Assembly (NCBI GenBank): GCA_017983795.1
Contig: JAGOAS010000013.1
Location: 1-64,000 of the forward strand
From: Piscinibacter sp.
GTDB lineage: Bacteria; Pseudomonadota; Gammaproteobacteria; Burkholderiales; Burkholderiaceae_C
Direction: 5' to 3'
Length of the DNA stretch: 64,000 bases
This document shows, one piece after another, positions 25,270-33,902 of this stretch. Under the pieces are notes generated by a model. That model searched no databases. It was not told the DNA's origin and saw only the letters and a list, made by a program, of their open reading frames with translations. Position 1 is the first letter of the stretch; every line of letters starts with the position of its first letter. Made by a program: the position numbers and the translations under genes.

Positions 25270-26181
25270 ATGATCGAAGCAACGGTGAATTCCCTCTCGA
25301 AGCGACACTTTGAACACCTCGCGGCAGCTCTGTGCGCTGCCGCGCTGCTGGGCGGCTGCGCGACGTCCAAGAATCCGGCGCCGGTGGAAGAGCGTGCGCT
25401 CGGCCCGCGCGCCACGCCGCTGATCGTCGCCGGCCCCGGCACCGCACCGGCGCTGCCCGCGTCGGACACGAGCAAGCCGTTGCCCGGTGCCGAGAACGCC
25501 GGCAAGCCCGGTTACTACACCGTCAAGCCCGGCGACACGATGATCCGCGTCGGGCTCGAGAGCGGCCAGAACTGGAAGGATCTGGTCAAGTGGAACAACC
25601 TCGAGAACGCCAACGTGATCGAGGTCGGACAGGTGCTGCGCGTGGTGCCGCCGGGCGAGAACGCCAGCGGCGTGTCGACGCGGCCGATCACGGTGTCCAA
25701 GGCCGAGACGCGGCCGCTGGACGCCAAGCCCGCGCCGACGGCCGCCAGCAGCGCCCCCGCGGCCGCACCCGCCCCGGCGCCTGCGCCGGTGGCCGCCGTG
25801 CGCGAAGGCGACGACGACATCAACTGGATGTGGCCGGCTGCCGGCCCGGTCAGCAGCGTGTTCGAGGAAGGCAAGAGCAAGGGCCTGGGCATCTCCGGCA
25901 AGCCCGGCGACCCGGTGCTCGCGGCTGCCGACGGCCGCGTGGTCTACGCCGGCTCGGGCCTGCGCGGCTACGGCAACCTTGTCATCCTCAAGCACAACGC
26001 CACCTACCTCACGGCCTACGCGCACAATCAGACCCTGCTGGTGAAGGAAGACCAGGCGGTCAAGCGCGGTCAGAAGATCGCCGAGATGGGCAACACCGAT
26101 TCCGATCGCGTGCTGCTGCACTTCGAGATCCGCAAGCAGGGCAAGCCGGTCGATCCGGCGCGTTTGTTGCCGCCACGCTAG
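25270..26181 (+). CDS. nlpD: NlpD-like murein hydrolase activator lipoprotein
   Basis: The 303-aa protein has a signal peptide with a lipobox, LLGGC (about residues 29-33), a LysM domain ([20 protein letters not shown], to about 130) and a C-terminal LytM/M23 domain. In that domain the metal-binding residues are degenerate: the usual HxGxD site reads [10 protein letters not shown] and the HxH site reads VLLHFEIR. This fits NlpD-type proteins, which do not cut peptidoglycan but activate amidases during cell division. An alanine- and proline-rich linker joins the two domains. The gene follows pcm by three bases. In other proteobacteria a main rpoS promoter lies inside nlpD; I cannot point to it here. 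Confidence 0.92.
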   Translation: MIEATVNSLSKRHFEHLAAALCAAALLGGCATSKNPAPVEERALGPRATPLIVAGPGTAPALPASDTSKPLPGAENAGKPGYYTVKPGDTMIRVGLESGQNWKDLVKWNNLENANVIEVGQVLRVVPPGENASGVSTRPITVSKAETRPLDAKPAPTAASSAPAAAPAPAPAPVAAVREGDDDINWMWPAAGPVSSVFEEGKSKGLGISGKPGDPVLAAADGRVVYAGSGLRGYGNLVILKHNATYLTAYAHNQTLLVKEDQAVKRGQKIAEMGNTDSDRVLLHFEIRKQGKPVDPARLLPPR

Positions 26182-26204
26182 CGGCGAACCAAGGAGGCCA
26201 ACCG

Positions 26205-27236
26205 ATGCCCAGGAAGCGTTTGACGCCATCCGGGGGCACGGTCAACCCGCCTCCACCGCTCAACGGTCATTCGCTGATCGACGGTGAGGACGGTGCATCG
26301 GAGATCGCCGGCCCTGACGCCGACAGCGAGGCCGAACCTGCCGAGAGGCGGCCCGAACTCGCTGCCGGCGAGAGCGAGATCGGCAACACGCTGCAGACCT
26401 ATCTGCGCGAGATCCGCCGTGCGCCGCTGCTGACGCCGCAGGAAGAATTCGAGACCGCGACGCGCGCCCGCCAGGGCGACTTCGATGCACGCCAGGCGAT
26501 GATCGAGCGCAACCTGCGGCTGGTCGTGAGCATCGCGAAGAACTATCTCGGTCGTGGCCTGCCGATGCCCGATCTCATCGAGGAAGGCAACCTCGGCCTG
26601 ATGCACGCGATCGGCAAGTTCGAGCCGGAACGCGGCTTCCGCTTCTCGACCTACGCCTCGTGGTGGATCCGCCAGAGCATCGAGCGGGCCATCATGCACC
26701 AGGCGCGTCTGGTGCGGCTGCCGGTGCACGTGGTGCGCGAACTGAACCAGGTGCTCAAGGCGCGCCGTGCGCTCGAATCGCAGGCGCCGCTGGAGGCCGA
26801 CGGCGAGCGGCCGGTGCGCGTCGAGGACGTGGCCGCCGCAGTGGGCCGCCCGGTGCAGGAGGTGGCCGAACTGCTGCGCTTCGCCGAGCAGCCGACCTCG
26901 CTGGACGCGCCGATCGAGCGTCACCCGGCCGACGGCAACTCCGAGTCGGTGCTCGACAGCGTGGCCGACGACGGCTCCAGCGACCCGATGAGCCTGACGC
27001 TGTCCAACGAGGTCGAGCGCCTGCTCGCGCACGGCCTGGACGAACTGAACGAGCGTGAGCGCGAAGTGCTGGCCGGCCGCTACGGGCTGCGTGATCGCGA
27101 GCCCGAGACGCTGGAGGTGCTGGCCGAACGCCTCGGCCTGACGCGCGAGCGCATCCGCCAGATCCAGCAGGAGGCGCTCATCAAGCTGAAGCGGCGCATG
27201 CTGCGCCACGGCATCGACCGCGACTCGGTGTTCTGA
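26205..27236 (+). CDS. rpoS: RNA polymerase sigma factor RpoS
   Basis: The 343-aa protein is a group 2 sigma-70 factor. After a variable acidic N-terminus it has region 1.2 ([19 protein letters not shown]), region 2 with the core-binding and -10 recognition stretch [20 protein letters not shown] and [20 protein letters not shown], region 3, and region 4 with the helix-turn-helix [20 protein letters not shown]. Together with the surE-pcm-nlpD neighbourhood this identifies RpoS, the master regulator of stationary phase and general stress. ATG 26205 is supported by AAGGAGG eight bases before it. A hairpin follows the stop. Confidence 0.96.
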   Translation: MPRKRLTPSGGTVNPPPPLNGHSLIDGEDGASEIAGPDADSEAEPAERRPELAAGESEIGNTLQTYLREIRRAPLLTPQEEFETATRARQGDFDARQAMIERNLRLVVSIAKNYLGRGLPMPDLIEEGNLGLMHAIGKFEPERGFRFSTYASWWIRQSIERAIMHQARLVRLPVHVVRELNQVLKARRALESQAPLEADGERPVRVEDVAAAVGRPVQEVAELLRFAEQPTSLDAPIERHPADGNSESVLDSVADDGSSDPMSLTLSNEVERLLAHGLDELNEREREVLAGRYGLRDREPETLEVLAERLGLTRERIRQIQQEALIKLKRRMLRHGIDRDSVF

Positions 27237-27242
27237 GCCCCC

Positions 27243-27262
27243 GGCTGCGGAGTACCGCAGCC
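27243..27262 (+). terminator. Hairpin downstream of rpoS, possible terminator
   Basis: GGCTGCGG and CCGCAGCC pair over an AGTA loop seven bases after the rpoS stop. The stem is strong but there is no T-run, so termination may be weak or Rho-dependent. The ADH gene on the opposite strand ends 65 bases further on. Confidence 0.4.
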
Positions 27263-27265
27263 ACC

Positions 27266-27312
27266 CCCCCGCGGGGGTCGCCGGCCGCTTGGGAGCGGCC
27301 CGGCGCTGGCCG
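27266..27312. repeat. Dispersed repeat, copy 1 (inverted relative to copy 2)
   Basis: A 20-bp core at 27288-27307 (beginning CTTGGGAGCGG) is the exact reverse complement of 28537-28556. Similarity continues on the outer side with a CCCCCG-x-GGGG-TCGC element. The two copies flank the alcohol dehydrogenase gene in inverted orientation. Such GC-rich intergenic repeats are common in Burkholderiales genomes. Confidence 0.6.
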
Positions 27313-27327
27313 GCGGATCGCTTCGAG

Positions 27328-28476
27328 CTACATGGAGTCTTCGAGCATCTGCCGGTAGTCGTCGCGCGTGGCGATGCGCGGGTTGGTCTTGTGGCAGTGG
27401 TCGGCCATCGCGCCGTCGATGATGCGCTCGAAGAGATCCGCGCCGACGCCCATCGCACGCAGGCCATTCGGCAGGCCGAGGCGCGCATTCATGGCGCGGA
27501 TGGCCTCGGCGATCTCGCTGCCCTTGCTGTCGCAAGCGCCGATGCCCATCGCATGCGCGAGGCGCGCCAGGCGGCGCTCCTTCACCATCGATTCGGCATT
27601 CGCGTTGAAGCGCAGCACCGCCGGCAGGAACACCGCGTTGAGCGTGCCGTGGTGCAGCTTGGGGTTCACGCCACCGAGGCTGTGGCTAAGGCTGTGCACG
27701 CAACCCAGGCCCTTCTGGAACGCCATCGCGCCCTGCATGCTCGCGCTCATCATCTGCCAGCGCGCCTCGCGGTCGGCGCCGTTGCGCGTGGCGCGCTCGA
27801 TGTGCGCCCAGCCACGCTCCAGGCCGTCCAGGCCGATGCCATCGGCCGGCGGATTGACGGCCGGCGCCATGAAGGTCTCCAGGCAATGCGCGATCGCATC
27901 CATGCCGGTCGCCGCAGTCAAGAGCGGCGGCAGGCCGAGCGTGAGCTCGGGGTCGCAGATGGCCGCCTTGGGCACGAGGTGCCAGCTGTGGAAGCCGAGC
28001 TTGCGGCCATCGTCGACGATGACGATCGCGCCGCGCGCCACCTCGCTGCCGGTGCCGGCGGTGGTGGGCACCGCGATCAACGGCGCGACACGTTCGCTGA
28101 TCTTCGGGCTGCCGCCTTCGATGGTCGCGTAGGTCTTGAGCGGGCCCTCGTGCGTGGCGGCGATCGCCACGCCCTTGGCGAGATCGATGCTCGAACCGCC
28201 GCCGACCGCGATCAGCCCGTCGCAGCCCTGCTGCCGGTAGATCGCGGCAGCGGCACGCACGGCCGCTTCGGTGGGGTTCGACGGCGTCTGGTCGAATACC
28301 GCGTGGGGCAGGGCGCCGAGCGCGGCCAACGCCTTGTCGAGCACGCCGGCGGCGCGCACGCCGGGGTCGGTGACGATCAGCGGCTTGCGCATGCCGGTGC
28401 GCTCGCATTCCTGCGGCAGCAGCGACACCGCACCAAAGTCGAGCTGGATCTGGGTGACGTAGTTGATGAAGGCCAT
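27328..28476 (-). CDS. Iron-containing alcohol dehydrogenase
   Basis: The 382-aa protein is a group III (Fe-ADH) dehydrogenase that interconverts alcohols and aldehydes with NAD(P). Family marks are the nucleotide-binding GGGSSIDLAKGVAIAATHEG, then PTTAGTGSEVARGAIV, and the metal-binding region AATGMDAIAHCLETFMAP with downstream GCVHSLSHSLGGV and HHGTLNAVFLP histidines. Motifs for metal binding (D, H, H, H) all appear intact. The natural substrate is unknown. I chose ATG 28476 (MAFINYVTQIQLDFG), where the conserved part begins; an extension to 28512 is possible. It stands alone between the inverted repeats. Confidence 0.88.
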   Translation of the reverse strand: MAFINYVTQIQLDFGAVSLLPQECERTGMRKPLIVTDPGVRAAGVLDKALAALGALPHAVFDQTPSNPTEAAVRAAAAIYRQQGCDGLIAVGGGSSIDLAKGVAIAATHEGPLKTYATIEGGSPKISERVAPLIAVPTTAGTGSEVARGAIVIVDDGRKLGFHSWHLVPKAAICDPELTLGLPPLLTAATGMDAIAHCLETFMAPAVNPPADGIGLDGLERGWAHIERATRNGADREARWQMMSASMQGAMAFQKGLGCVHSLSHSLGGVNPKLHHGTLNAVFLPAVLRFNANAESMVKERRLARLAHAMGIGACDSKGSEIAEAIRAMNARLGLPNGLRAMGVGADLFERIIDGAMADHCHKTNPRIATRDDYRQMLEDSM

Positions 28477-28531
28477 GCGCGCGAGTGTAGGTCGCGCAGC
28501 GCGGCGCGCCATCCGTCGCAGCCCGCAAGCG

Positions 28532-28580
28532 GGCCGAGCGCCGGGCCGCTCCCAAGCCGGCCCGCGATCCCCTCGGGGGA
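28532..28580. repeat. Dispersed repeat, copy 2 (inverted relative to copy 1)
   Basis: The core 28537-28556 (beginning AGCGCCGGGCC) is the exact reverse complement of 27288-27307, with looser similarity continuing through CGGGCCGG and CCCCTCGGGGG. It lies upstream of the hydrolase gene, so its hairpin-forming outer part could affect that transcript. Confidence 0.6.
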
Positions 28581-28615
28581 TCGTCCGACGTACCCGTCGA
28601 GCGAGGGGCCGTCAT

Positions 28616-29575
28616 ATGGCAGACTGCCGCGCTTCGATGAGCACCCATCTGCTGACACCGCGCATGGCCGGCGTGCTGGAACGCATCCAGCGCGCCAAGC
28701 GGCCACCCTTCCACGCGATGACGCCGCAGCAGGCGCGCGTCGCCTACGTGACAGCCGCCGAGGTGCTCGACCTGCCGCGCGCGAAGCTGGCCGCGGTGCA
28801 GGACATCGAACTGCCCGCCCTCGACGGCACGCCGCTGGCCGCGCGCCGCTACCGGCCGAGCGAGTCGCCGCGCGGCACGCTGCTCTACCTGCACGGCGGC
28901 GGCTTCACGATCGGCGGCCTGGAGACGCACGACAGCCTGTGCCGGCAGCTCGCGCTGCACTCGGGCGCGGAGCTGCTCGCGCTCGACTACCGGCTCGCGC
29001 CGGAGCACCGTTTTCCGACCGCGGTGGACGATGCTTGGGCCGCGCTGCGCTGGCTCGCCGAGCAGGGCGCCGCGCACGGCTTCGATGCGCAGCGCCTCGC
29101 CGTGGCCGGCGACAGCGCGGGCGGCACGCTGGCGGCGGTGACAGCCATCCTGGCGCGCGACCATGGCCTGCCGCTGCGCGCACAACTGCTGATCACCCCC
29201 GGCACCACGGCGCATGCCGACACCGCCTCGCACCGCCTGTTCGCCAACGGCTTCCTGCTCGACGCCAGCACCATCGAGTGGTTCTTCGAGCAGTACATCG
29301 AGCGCTCACAGCGCAGCGACTGGCGCTTCGCGCCGCTGAACGCCGACGACCTGGACGGCGTGGCGCCGGCCGTGCTGCTGCTGGCCGAGTGCGACCCGCT
29401 GGTCGACGAAGGAATGGCCTATGCCGACCGCTTGCGCATGGCCGGCGTCGCGGTCACGCTCGAGCTGGTGCGTGGCATGACGCATGATTTCATCAAGATG
29501 GGCCGCGTGCTCGAGGAAGCGCGCCACGCCCAGGCGCTGCTCGGCGCCGCACTGAAGAGGGCATTCGAACCATGA
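28616..29575 (+). CDS. Alpha/beta hydrolase, HSL-type esterase
   Basis: The 319-aa protein belongs to the hormone-sensitive-lipase-like esterases. It shows the oxyanion motif LYLHGGGFTIGG, the nucleophile elbow VAGDSAGGTLAAV, the acid-containing LLLAECDPLVDEGMAYA and the terminal histidine in RGMTHDFIKM. These would make it a cytoplasmic carboxylesterase acting on short acyl chains. The natural substrate is unknown. Start ATG 28616 has GAGGGG ten bases upstream; ATG 28637 is an alternative. It overlaps the next gene by four bases (ATGA), so the two are translationally coupled. Confidence 0.87.
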   Translation: MADCRASMSTHLLTPRMAGVLERIQRAKRPPFHAMTPQQARVAYVTAAEVLDLPRAKLAAVQDIELPALDGTPLAARRYRPSESPRGTLLYLHGGGFTIGGLETHDSLCRQLALHSGAELLALDYRLAPEHRFPTAVDDAWAALRWLAEQGAAHGFDAQRLAVAGDSAGGTLAAVTAILARDHGLPLRAQLLITPGTTAHADTASHRLFANGFLLDASTIEWFFEQYIERSQRSDWRFAPLNADDLDGVAPAVLLLAECDPLVDEGMAYADRLRMAGVAVTLELVRGMTHDFIKMGRVLEEARHAQALLGAALKRAFEP

Positions 29576-30429
29576 AACGAAGCGAGTTCCGGTTCTTCGA
29601 TCACCTGCGCGTGCGCTGGGCGGAGATCGACGCGCAGAAGATCGTCTTCAACGCGCACTACCTGATGTACTTCGACACGGCCGTGGCGGGCTACTGGCGC
29701 GCGCTCGCCTTACCCTATGCGGAATCGATGGAATCGCTAGCCGGCGATCTCTACGTGCGCAAGGCCACCGTCGAATACCACGGCTCGGCGCGCTACGACG
29801 ACCGGCTCGACGTCGGCCTGCGCTGCGCGCGCATCGGCAACTCCTCGATCCAGTTTCTCGGCGGCGTATTCCGCGCCGACGAGTTGCTGGTCGAGGGCGA
29901 GCTGATCTACGTCTTCGCCGATCCGCACACGCAGACCTCGCGCCCGGTGCCGCCGGCGCTGCGCGAACTTCTGCAGGGCTACGAGGCCGGGCAGGGCATG
30001 GTGGAGGTGCGCGTCGGCGATTGGGCCATGCTCGGCCGCGATGCCTCGGCGTTGCGCACGGCGGTATTCGTCGAGGAGCAGCGCATTCCCGCCGAGATGG
30101 AGTGGGATGCCGCCGACGCCGAGTGCGTCCATGCTGTGGCCTACAACCGGCTCGGTCTGCCGCTCGCCACCGGGCGGCTGCTGCAGCATGTGCCGGGCGT
30201 GGCCAAGATCGGTCGCATGGCCGTGAGCCAGGCGGTGCGCAGCAGCGGGGTGGGGCGTGAGGTGCTGGATGCGCTGATGAAGGCGGCCCGCGCACGCGGC
30301 GACCATGAGGTGCTGCTGCATGCGCAGACCAGCGCTGCGCCGTTCTACGCGCGCGCCGGCTTCACGCCGCGCGGGGCGGAGTTCGAGGAGGCGGGCATCC
30401 CGCACGTGGAGATGACGCGCGCGCTCTGA
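29572..30429 (+). CDS. YbgC-type thioesterase fused to a GNAT acetyltransferase
   Basis: This 285-aa protein has two enzyme domains. Residues 1-135 form a hotdog-fold acyl-CoA thioesterase of the YbgC/4HBT group, with VRWAEIDAQKIVFNAHYLMY carrying the active-site aspartate. Residues 145-285 form a GNAT acetyltransferase with GRMAVSQAVRSSGVGREVLD (acetyl-CoA-binding) and FYARAGFTPRG at the end. The join is clean, in one frame without a stop. The likely chemistry is acyl-CoA hydrolysis together with acetyl transfer to an unknown acceptor. It is coupled to the esterase gene upstream. Confidence 0.82.
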   Translation: MKRSEFRFFDHLRVRWAEIDAQKIVFNAHYLMYFDTAVAGYWRALALPYAESMESLAGDLYVRKATVEYHGSARYDDRLDVGLRCARIGNSSIQFLGGVFRADELLVEGELIYVFADPHTQTSRPVPPALRELLQGYEAGQGMVEVRVGDWAMLGRDASALRTAVFVEEQRIPAEMEWDAADAECVHAVAYNRLGLPLATGRLLQHVPGVAKIGRMAVSQAVRSSGVGREVLDALMKAARARGDHEVLLHAQTSAAPFYARAGFTPRGAEFEEAGIPHVEMTRAL

Positions 30430-30454
30430 GGCGAGCGCGCCGAGCCGCCGTGTC

Positions 30455-31417
30455 TCAGCCGGCGACGGCCGCGGCGCGACGCCGCTTCGGCTCGCGGCGC
30501 AGCAGGCTGCGCACGCGCGTGCGCTTGGCCGGTGCGCCCGCGGCGACGCCGTCGATCTCGGACTCCGAGACCGCGCCGCCTTCCATCGCCTGCACTGCAT
30601 CACCGGCGCTGTAGCGCGGCGGCCAGTGGTTCAGCGTGGCGCGGCGCAGCAGCGCCATGCCGCCGGCGGGCGAGAAGCTGCGCTCGAACACGTGCGTCAC
30701 GTTGTAGCGGCTCGCGCGCTCGGTGATGACCAGCGTCGAGCAGCGCGTGCCGTACTGCTGGTCGCTCGAGCGGATGAAAGCCGGCGCGAGCATGCGTTCC
30801 TTGTCCAGGCCGACGCCGGTGTCGGGCAGTTCGTCGTCGGCCGGCACGCGGCGATCGGCCAGCGCCTCGAACAGGCGATTGGCCAGTTCCTCCACCGTGC
30901 CCGCCTGGGCGATCGCCTCGCGCGTGCGCGCCTTGAGCGCCGTGACCTTGGGCCAGGGCGTGTCGAGCCCGGCGTTGGACAGGCCGTAGATGCCGCGCTC
31001 CAGTCGCTGCGGGTGGCTGCCGTCGTTGCTGGCCCAGTAGCACTCGCCCTGAGCGAAATCCGCGGCGATGAGGTTGAAGCCGTTGTAGCCGGCGAGCGCG
31101 GTGCGCATCCAGAAGCGGTCGACACGTTCGCGCGCCGCCAGCCACTCGGGCACGATGCGGCCGCGCGAGGGCGCCGCCGGGTCGTTGTGCGCCGGGTCGC
31201 GCACATTGGTGAGAAGGCCGAGCCGGCCTTCGGCGCTCAGGCCGAGCCAGGTGCCGCCGGCATCCAGATCACGCCCGCCCAGGATGGGCGTGGCACCGGG
31301 CTCCGGCGTCCACCAGGCGAGGCGCGCGGCCGGACGGGCGAAGTACTCGTCGCGGTTGGCCGCCACCACCAGCGGAAAGCGCCGGCTTTCGTCGAGCGCC
31401 AGCGTCAGCAGGCACAT
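30455..31417 (-). CDS. NRDE/TANGO2-family protein
   Basis: The 320-aa protein starts MCLLTLALDESRRFPLVVAA and continues with the NRDE signature (NRDEYFARP), then GGRDLDAGGTWLGLSAEGRL. These are hallmarks of the NRDE/TANGO2 family, whose N-terminal cysteine is exposed as in Ntn-hydrolases. The biological role in bacteria is not established; animal TANGO2 has been linked to haem and lipid homeostasis. The last 60 residues are basic and alanine-rich. The true start is ATG 31417, where the conserved MC begins; the open frame upstream is not protein-like. The gene stands alone. Confidence 0.82.
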   Translation of the reverse strand: MCLLTLALDESRRFPLVVAANRDEYFARPAARLAWWTPEPGATPILGGRDLDAGGTWLGLSAEGRLGLLTNVRDPAHNDPAAPSRGRIVPEWLAARERVDRFWMRTALAGYNGFNLIAADFAQGECYWASNDGSHPQRLERGIYGLSNAGLDTPWPKVTALKARTREAIAQAGTVEELANRLFEALADRRVPADDELPDTGVGLDKERMLAPAFIRSSDQQYGTRCSTLVITERASRYNVTHVFERSFSPAGGMALLRRATLNHWPPRYSAGDAVQAMEGGAVSESEIDGVAAGAPAKRTRVRSLLRREPKRRRAAAVAG

Positions 31418-31640
31418 GGTGATTCGTCGCAGCAGGGGCGGGATGTCATGGCGGCAATCGTAGAGGAAGCCCCTCCGCGGCGGCGCTCCGGCGATCGGCG
31501 CGCCAGTCGCGGCGTGAATTCCGCCCGTGCGGTCTGCCGCGGGCCTCAGGCCAGAGCGAAGGCCCTGCGAAGCTGGCCAGCGTCGGCCTGAGTTGAGCCG
31601 CCTGCGCTGCGCAATTGCATAGGCGCTTCGCTTCGGCGGC

Positions 31641-32573
31641 TCAGGCGGTGGAGCTCGGCTCGGCCGCCTCGGCCGGCACGGTGTAGGGCAGTTCGCGACG
31701 CACGAGCAACGGGCCGTCGGTCGCGCCCAGGTGCAGGCTGCCACCGTCGAGGGCCGCCAGCTTGACCTCGGCGAGCAGACGCGCGCCACCGTTCGGCGCT
31801 GGCGCGGCGTTGGCCACCAGGCCGGCCGGCTGGCCGGGATCGGCGCTGTGAAAGATCTCCTGGCCGGCGCGTGCCTCGGCAGGCACGTCGAACAGGAACA
31901 TGCGCCGCTTCAGCGTGCCGCGGTACTGGCTGCGCGCCACCACCTCCTGGCCGGGGTAGCAGCCCTTCTGGAAATCCACCCCGCCCACCAGCTCGAGGTT
32001 CACCATCTGCGGAACGAACTGGTCGACCGTCGCCGCCTCGATCAGGGGAACACCGCTGCCGACCTCGAGCCAGCGCCAGGCATCCAGCGTGATGACGGGC
32101 AGGCCGGCCGGCGCGTTGCCGGCCAGCAGGGCGCGCGGCACGCCGTCCACGTCGGGCAGGCGGATGAGCGTGCCCTCGGCGGTGTCGCGCCGAGCCCAGA
32201 CCGGCACATCACCGAGGCGCACCGCGGCCGCCTCGCCGGCCAGGCCATGCAGCGGCAGCTCCGCGCTCGCGTCGCTGAGCTTGCACTGCGCGCGCAGCAC
32301 GAACATGGACAGGCGCTTGAGCGTTGCCGCGAGCAAGTCGGCCGCGCAGGCGAGCAGCAGTTCGTCGGCGCCAGTGCGCCAGACGATGAAGCTCGCCTGC
32401 AGGCGCCCCTTGGCGGAGCAGAAGCCGGCCGGCACGGCACGATCCGCGGCCAGTTGCAGCATGTCCTTGGTCAGCTGGCCGTGCAGGAAGCGCGCGGCAT
32501 CGGCGCCGCGAGCCCGCATCAGACCCCAGTGCGCCAGGCGCACGACACCGTTGGTTGCGAAGGCGGTAGACAT
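31641..32573 (-). CDS. ygfZ: YgfZ/GcvT-like folate-binding protein
   Basis: The 310-aa protein is a YgfZ homologue, a folate-dependent factor that helps iron-sulfur enzymes such as MiaB stay active. The diagnostic motif KGCYPGQEVVARSQYRG with its cysteine is present near residue 200. ATG 32573 (MSTAFATNGV) begins the conserved part. The gene is divergent from mltG with 51 bases between the starts, an arrangement common in Burkholderiales. Confidence 0.9.
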   Translation of the reverse strand: MSTAFATNGVVRLAHWGLMRARGADAARFLHGQLTKDMLQLAADRAVPAGFCSAKGRLQASFIVWRTGADELLLACAADLLAATLKRLSMFVLRAQCKLSDASAELPLHGLAGEAAAVRLGDVPVWARRDTAEGTLIRLPDVDGVPRALLAGNAPAGLPVITLDAWRWLEVGSGVPLIEAATVDQFVPQMVNLELVGGVDFQKGCYPGQEVVARSQYRGTLKRRMFLFDVPAEARAGQEIFHSADPGQPAGLVANAAPAPNGGARLLAEVKLAALDGGSLHLGATDGPLLVRRELPYTVPAEAAEPSSTA

Positions 32574-32624
32574 GGGCCGATTATCATCAGCCGCCATGGT
32601 CTGCATCGCGTCGTGGTCTCGTTG

Positions 32625-33617
32625 ATGAAGTGGCTGGTGCGCCTGCTGCTGCTCGTGCTGCTCGCCGCGGCAGCGGCTGCCGGCGGCGTCGCCTGGTGGC
32701 TGAACCAGCCGCTCGCGCTCGCGGCCGACTCGGTCGAGCTCTCGATCGAGCAGGGCGAGCTGCCGCGCGACATCGCGCAGGGCTGGGTGCATGCCGGCGT
32801 GCAGGCGCCGCCCTGGGCGCTCTACCACTGGTTCCGCTGGTCGGGCGACGCCAAGCGCATCCGTGCCGGCAGCTACGAGATTGGCGCGGGCACCACGCCG
32901 CGCGAACTGCTGCGCAAGATGGTGCGCGGCGACGAGACGCTCGCCACGGTGCGCTTGATCGAAGGCTGGACCTTCCGGCAGTTCCGCGCCGAACTGGCCA
33001 AGGCCGATTCGCTCAAGCCGGCCAGCGCCGGCATGAGCGACGCGCAGATCATGGAGGCGATCGGCAGCCCGGGCCAGGCGCCGGAAGGGCGCTTCTACCC
33101 CGACACCTACGCCTACAGCAAGGGCAGCCCGGATCTGGCCGTGCTCAAGCGCGCGCACCGCGCGATGCAGCAGCGCGTCGAGGAGGCCTGGGCTGCACGG
33201 TCATCCGACCTGCCGCTGAAGACGGCCGACGAGGCACTGATCCTCGCCTCCATCGTCGAGAAGGAAACCGGCGCCGCGGCCGAGCGTGGGCGCATCGCGG
33301 CGGTGTTCACCAACCGCCTGCGCGTCGGCATGCCGCTGCAGACCGACCCCACTGTGATCTACGGCCTCGGCGAGGCCTTCGACGGCAACCTGCGCAAGCG
33401 CGACCTGCTGGCCGATACGCCCTTCAACACCTACACACGCCCCGGGCTGCCGCCCACGCCGATCGCGATGCCGGGCGCCGCCTCGCTGCGCGCCGCGGTG
33501 CGGCCGGACGCGTCGAAGGCGCTCTATTTCGTCTCGCGCGGCAACGGCACGAGCGAGTTCAGCGACACGCTCGCCGAGCATAATCGCGCGGTCAACAAGT
33601 ATCAGCGCGGCCGCTAG
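32625..33617 (+). CDS. mltG: Endolytic murein transglycosylase MltG
   Basis: The 330-aa protein has one N-terminal membrane anchor (about residues 3-25) and a periplasmic YceG domain. The catalytic glutamate region is LILASIVEKETGAAAERGRI, followed by DPTVIYGLG and NTYTRPGLPPTPIAMPG, all typical of MltG. It cuts nascent glycan strands and so limits peptidoglycan chain length. The chosen start is ATG 32625; GTG 32613 and TTG 32622 are possible. The last two bases of the TAG stop are also the first bases of the adjoining MITE-like element, so that element inserted exactly at the end of the gene. In related genomes tmk follows directly. Confidence 0.92.
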   Translation: MKWLVRLLLLVLLAAAAAAGGVAWWLNQPLALAADSVELSIEQGELPRDIAQGWVHAGVQAPPWALYHWFRWSGDAKRIRAGSYEIGAGTTPRELLRKMVRGDETLATVRLIEGWTFRQFRAELAKADSLKPASAGMSDAQIMEAIGSPGQAPEGRFYPDTYAYSKGSPDLAVLKRAHRAMQQRVEEAWAARSSDLPLKTADEALILASIVEKETGAAAERGRIAAVFTNRLRVGMPLQTDPTVIYGLGEAFDGNLRKRDLLADTPFNTYTRPGLPPTPIAMPGAASLRAAVRPDASKALYFVSRGNGTSEFSDTLAEHNRAVNKYQRGR

Positions 33618-33883
33618 GGCCTGTTAACGCTATGGGAGGGCTCGCGTGACTCAGCAAACAGCCGCCAGCAAGGCGCGCGGCGCAGCCCATGCTTTGCGCC
33701 TGGGCAAGCCGTGCAACGCCGCTGGCGGCTGTTTGCCGAGATCACCCGCAGGGCCGCCGCCTGGCTGGCCCCGGGGCGTCGTTGCTCCCTCGTTGCGTGC
33801 CGCAGGCACGCGGCCTCGCTCGCGCCTAGCCCTGGGGCCAGCCAGGCGGCGGCGCGAGCCCTCCCATAGCGTTAACAGGCCCT
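33616..33883. mobile_element. MITE-like element with three perfect inverted repeats
   Basis: The 268-bp element is bounded by perfect 31-bp inverted repeats (33616-33646 and 33853-33883, beginning AGGGCCTGTTAACGCTATGG). Inside are two more perfect pairs: 16 bp at 33654-33669 with 33721-33736, and 20 bp at 33753-33772 with 33834-33853. Its RNA would fold into a long stem topped by two side hairpins. No ORF fills it. Size, terminal repeats and lack of a transposase point to a MITE mobilised in trans. I see no clear target duplication. It separates mltG from tmk. Confidence 0.78.
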
Positions 33884-33902
33884 CGGGCCCCACGTCCACG
33901 CC

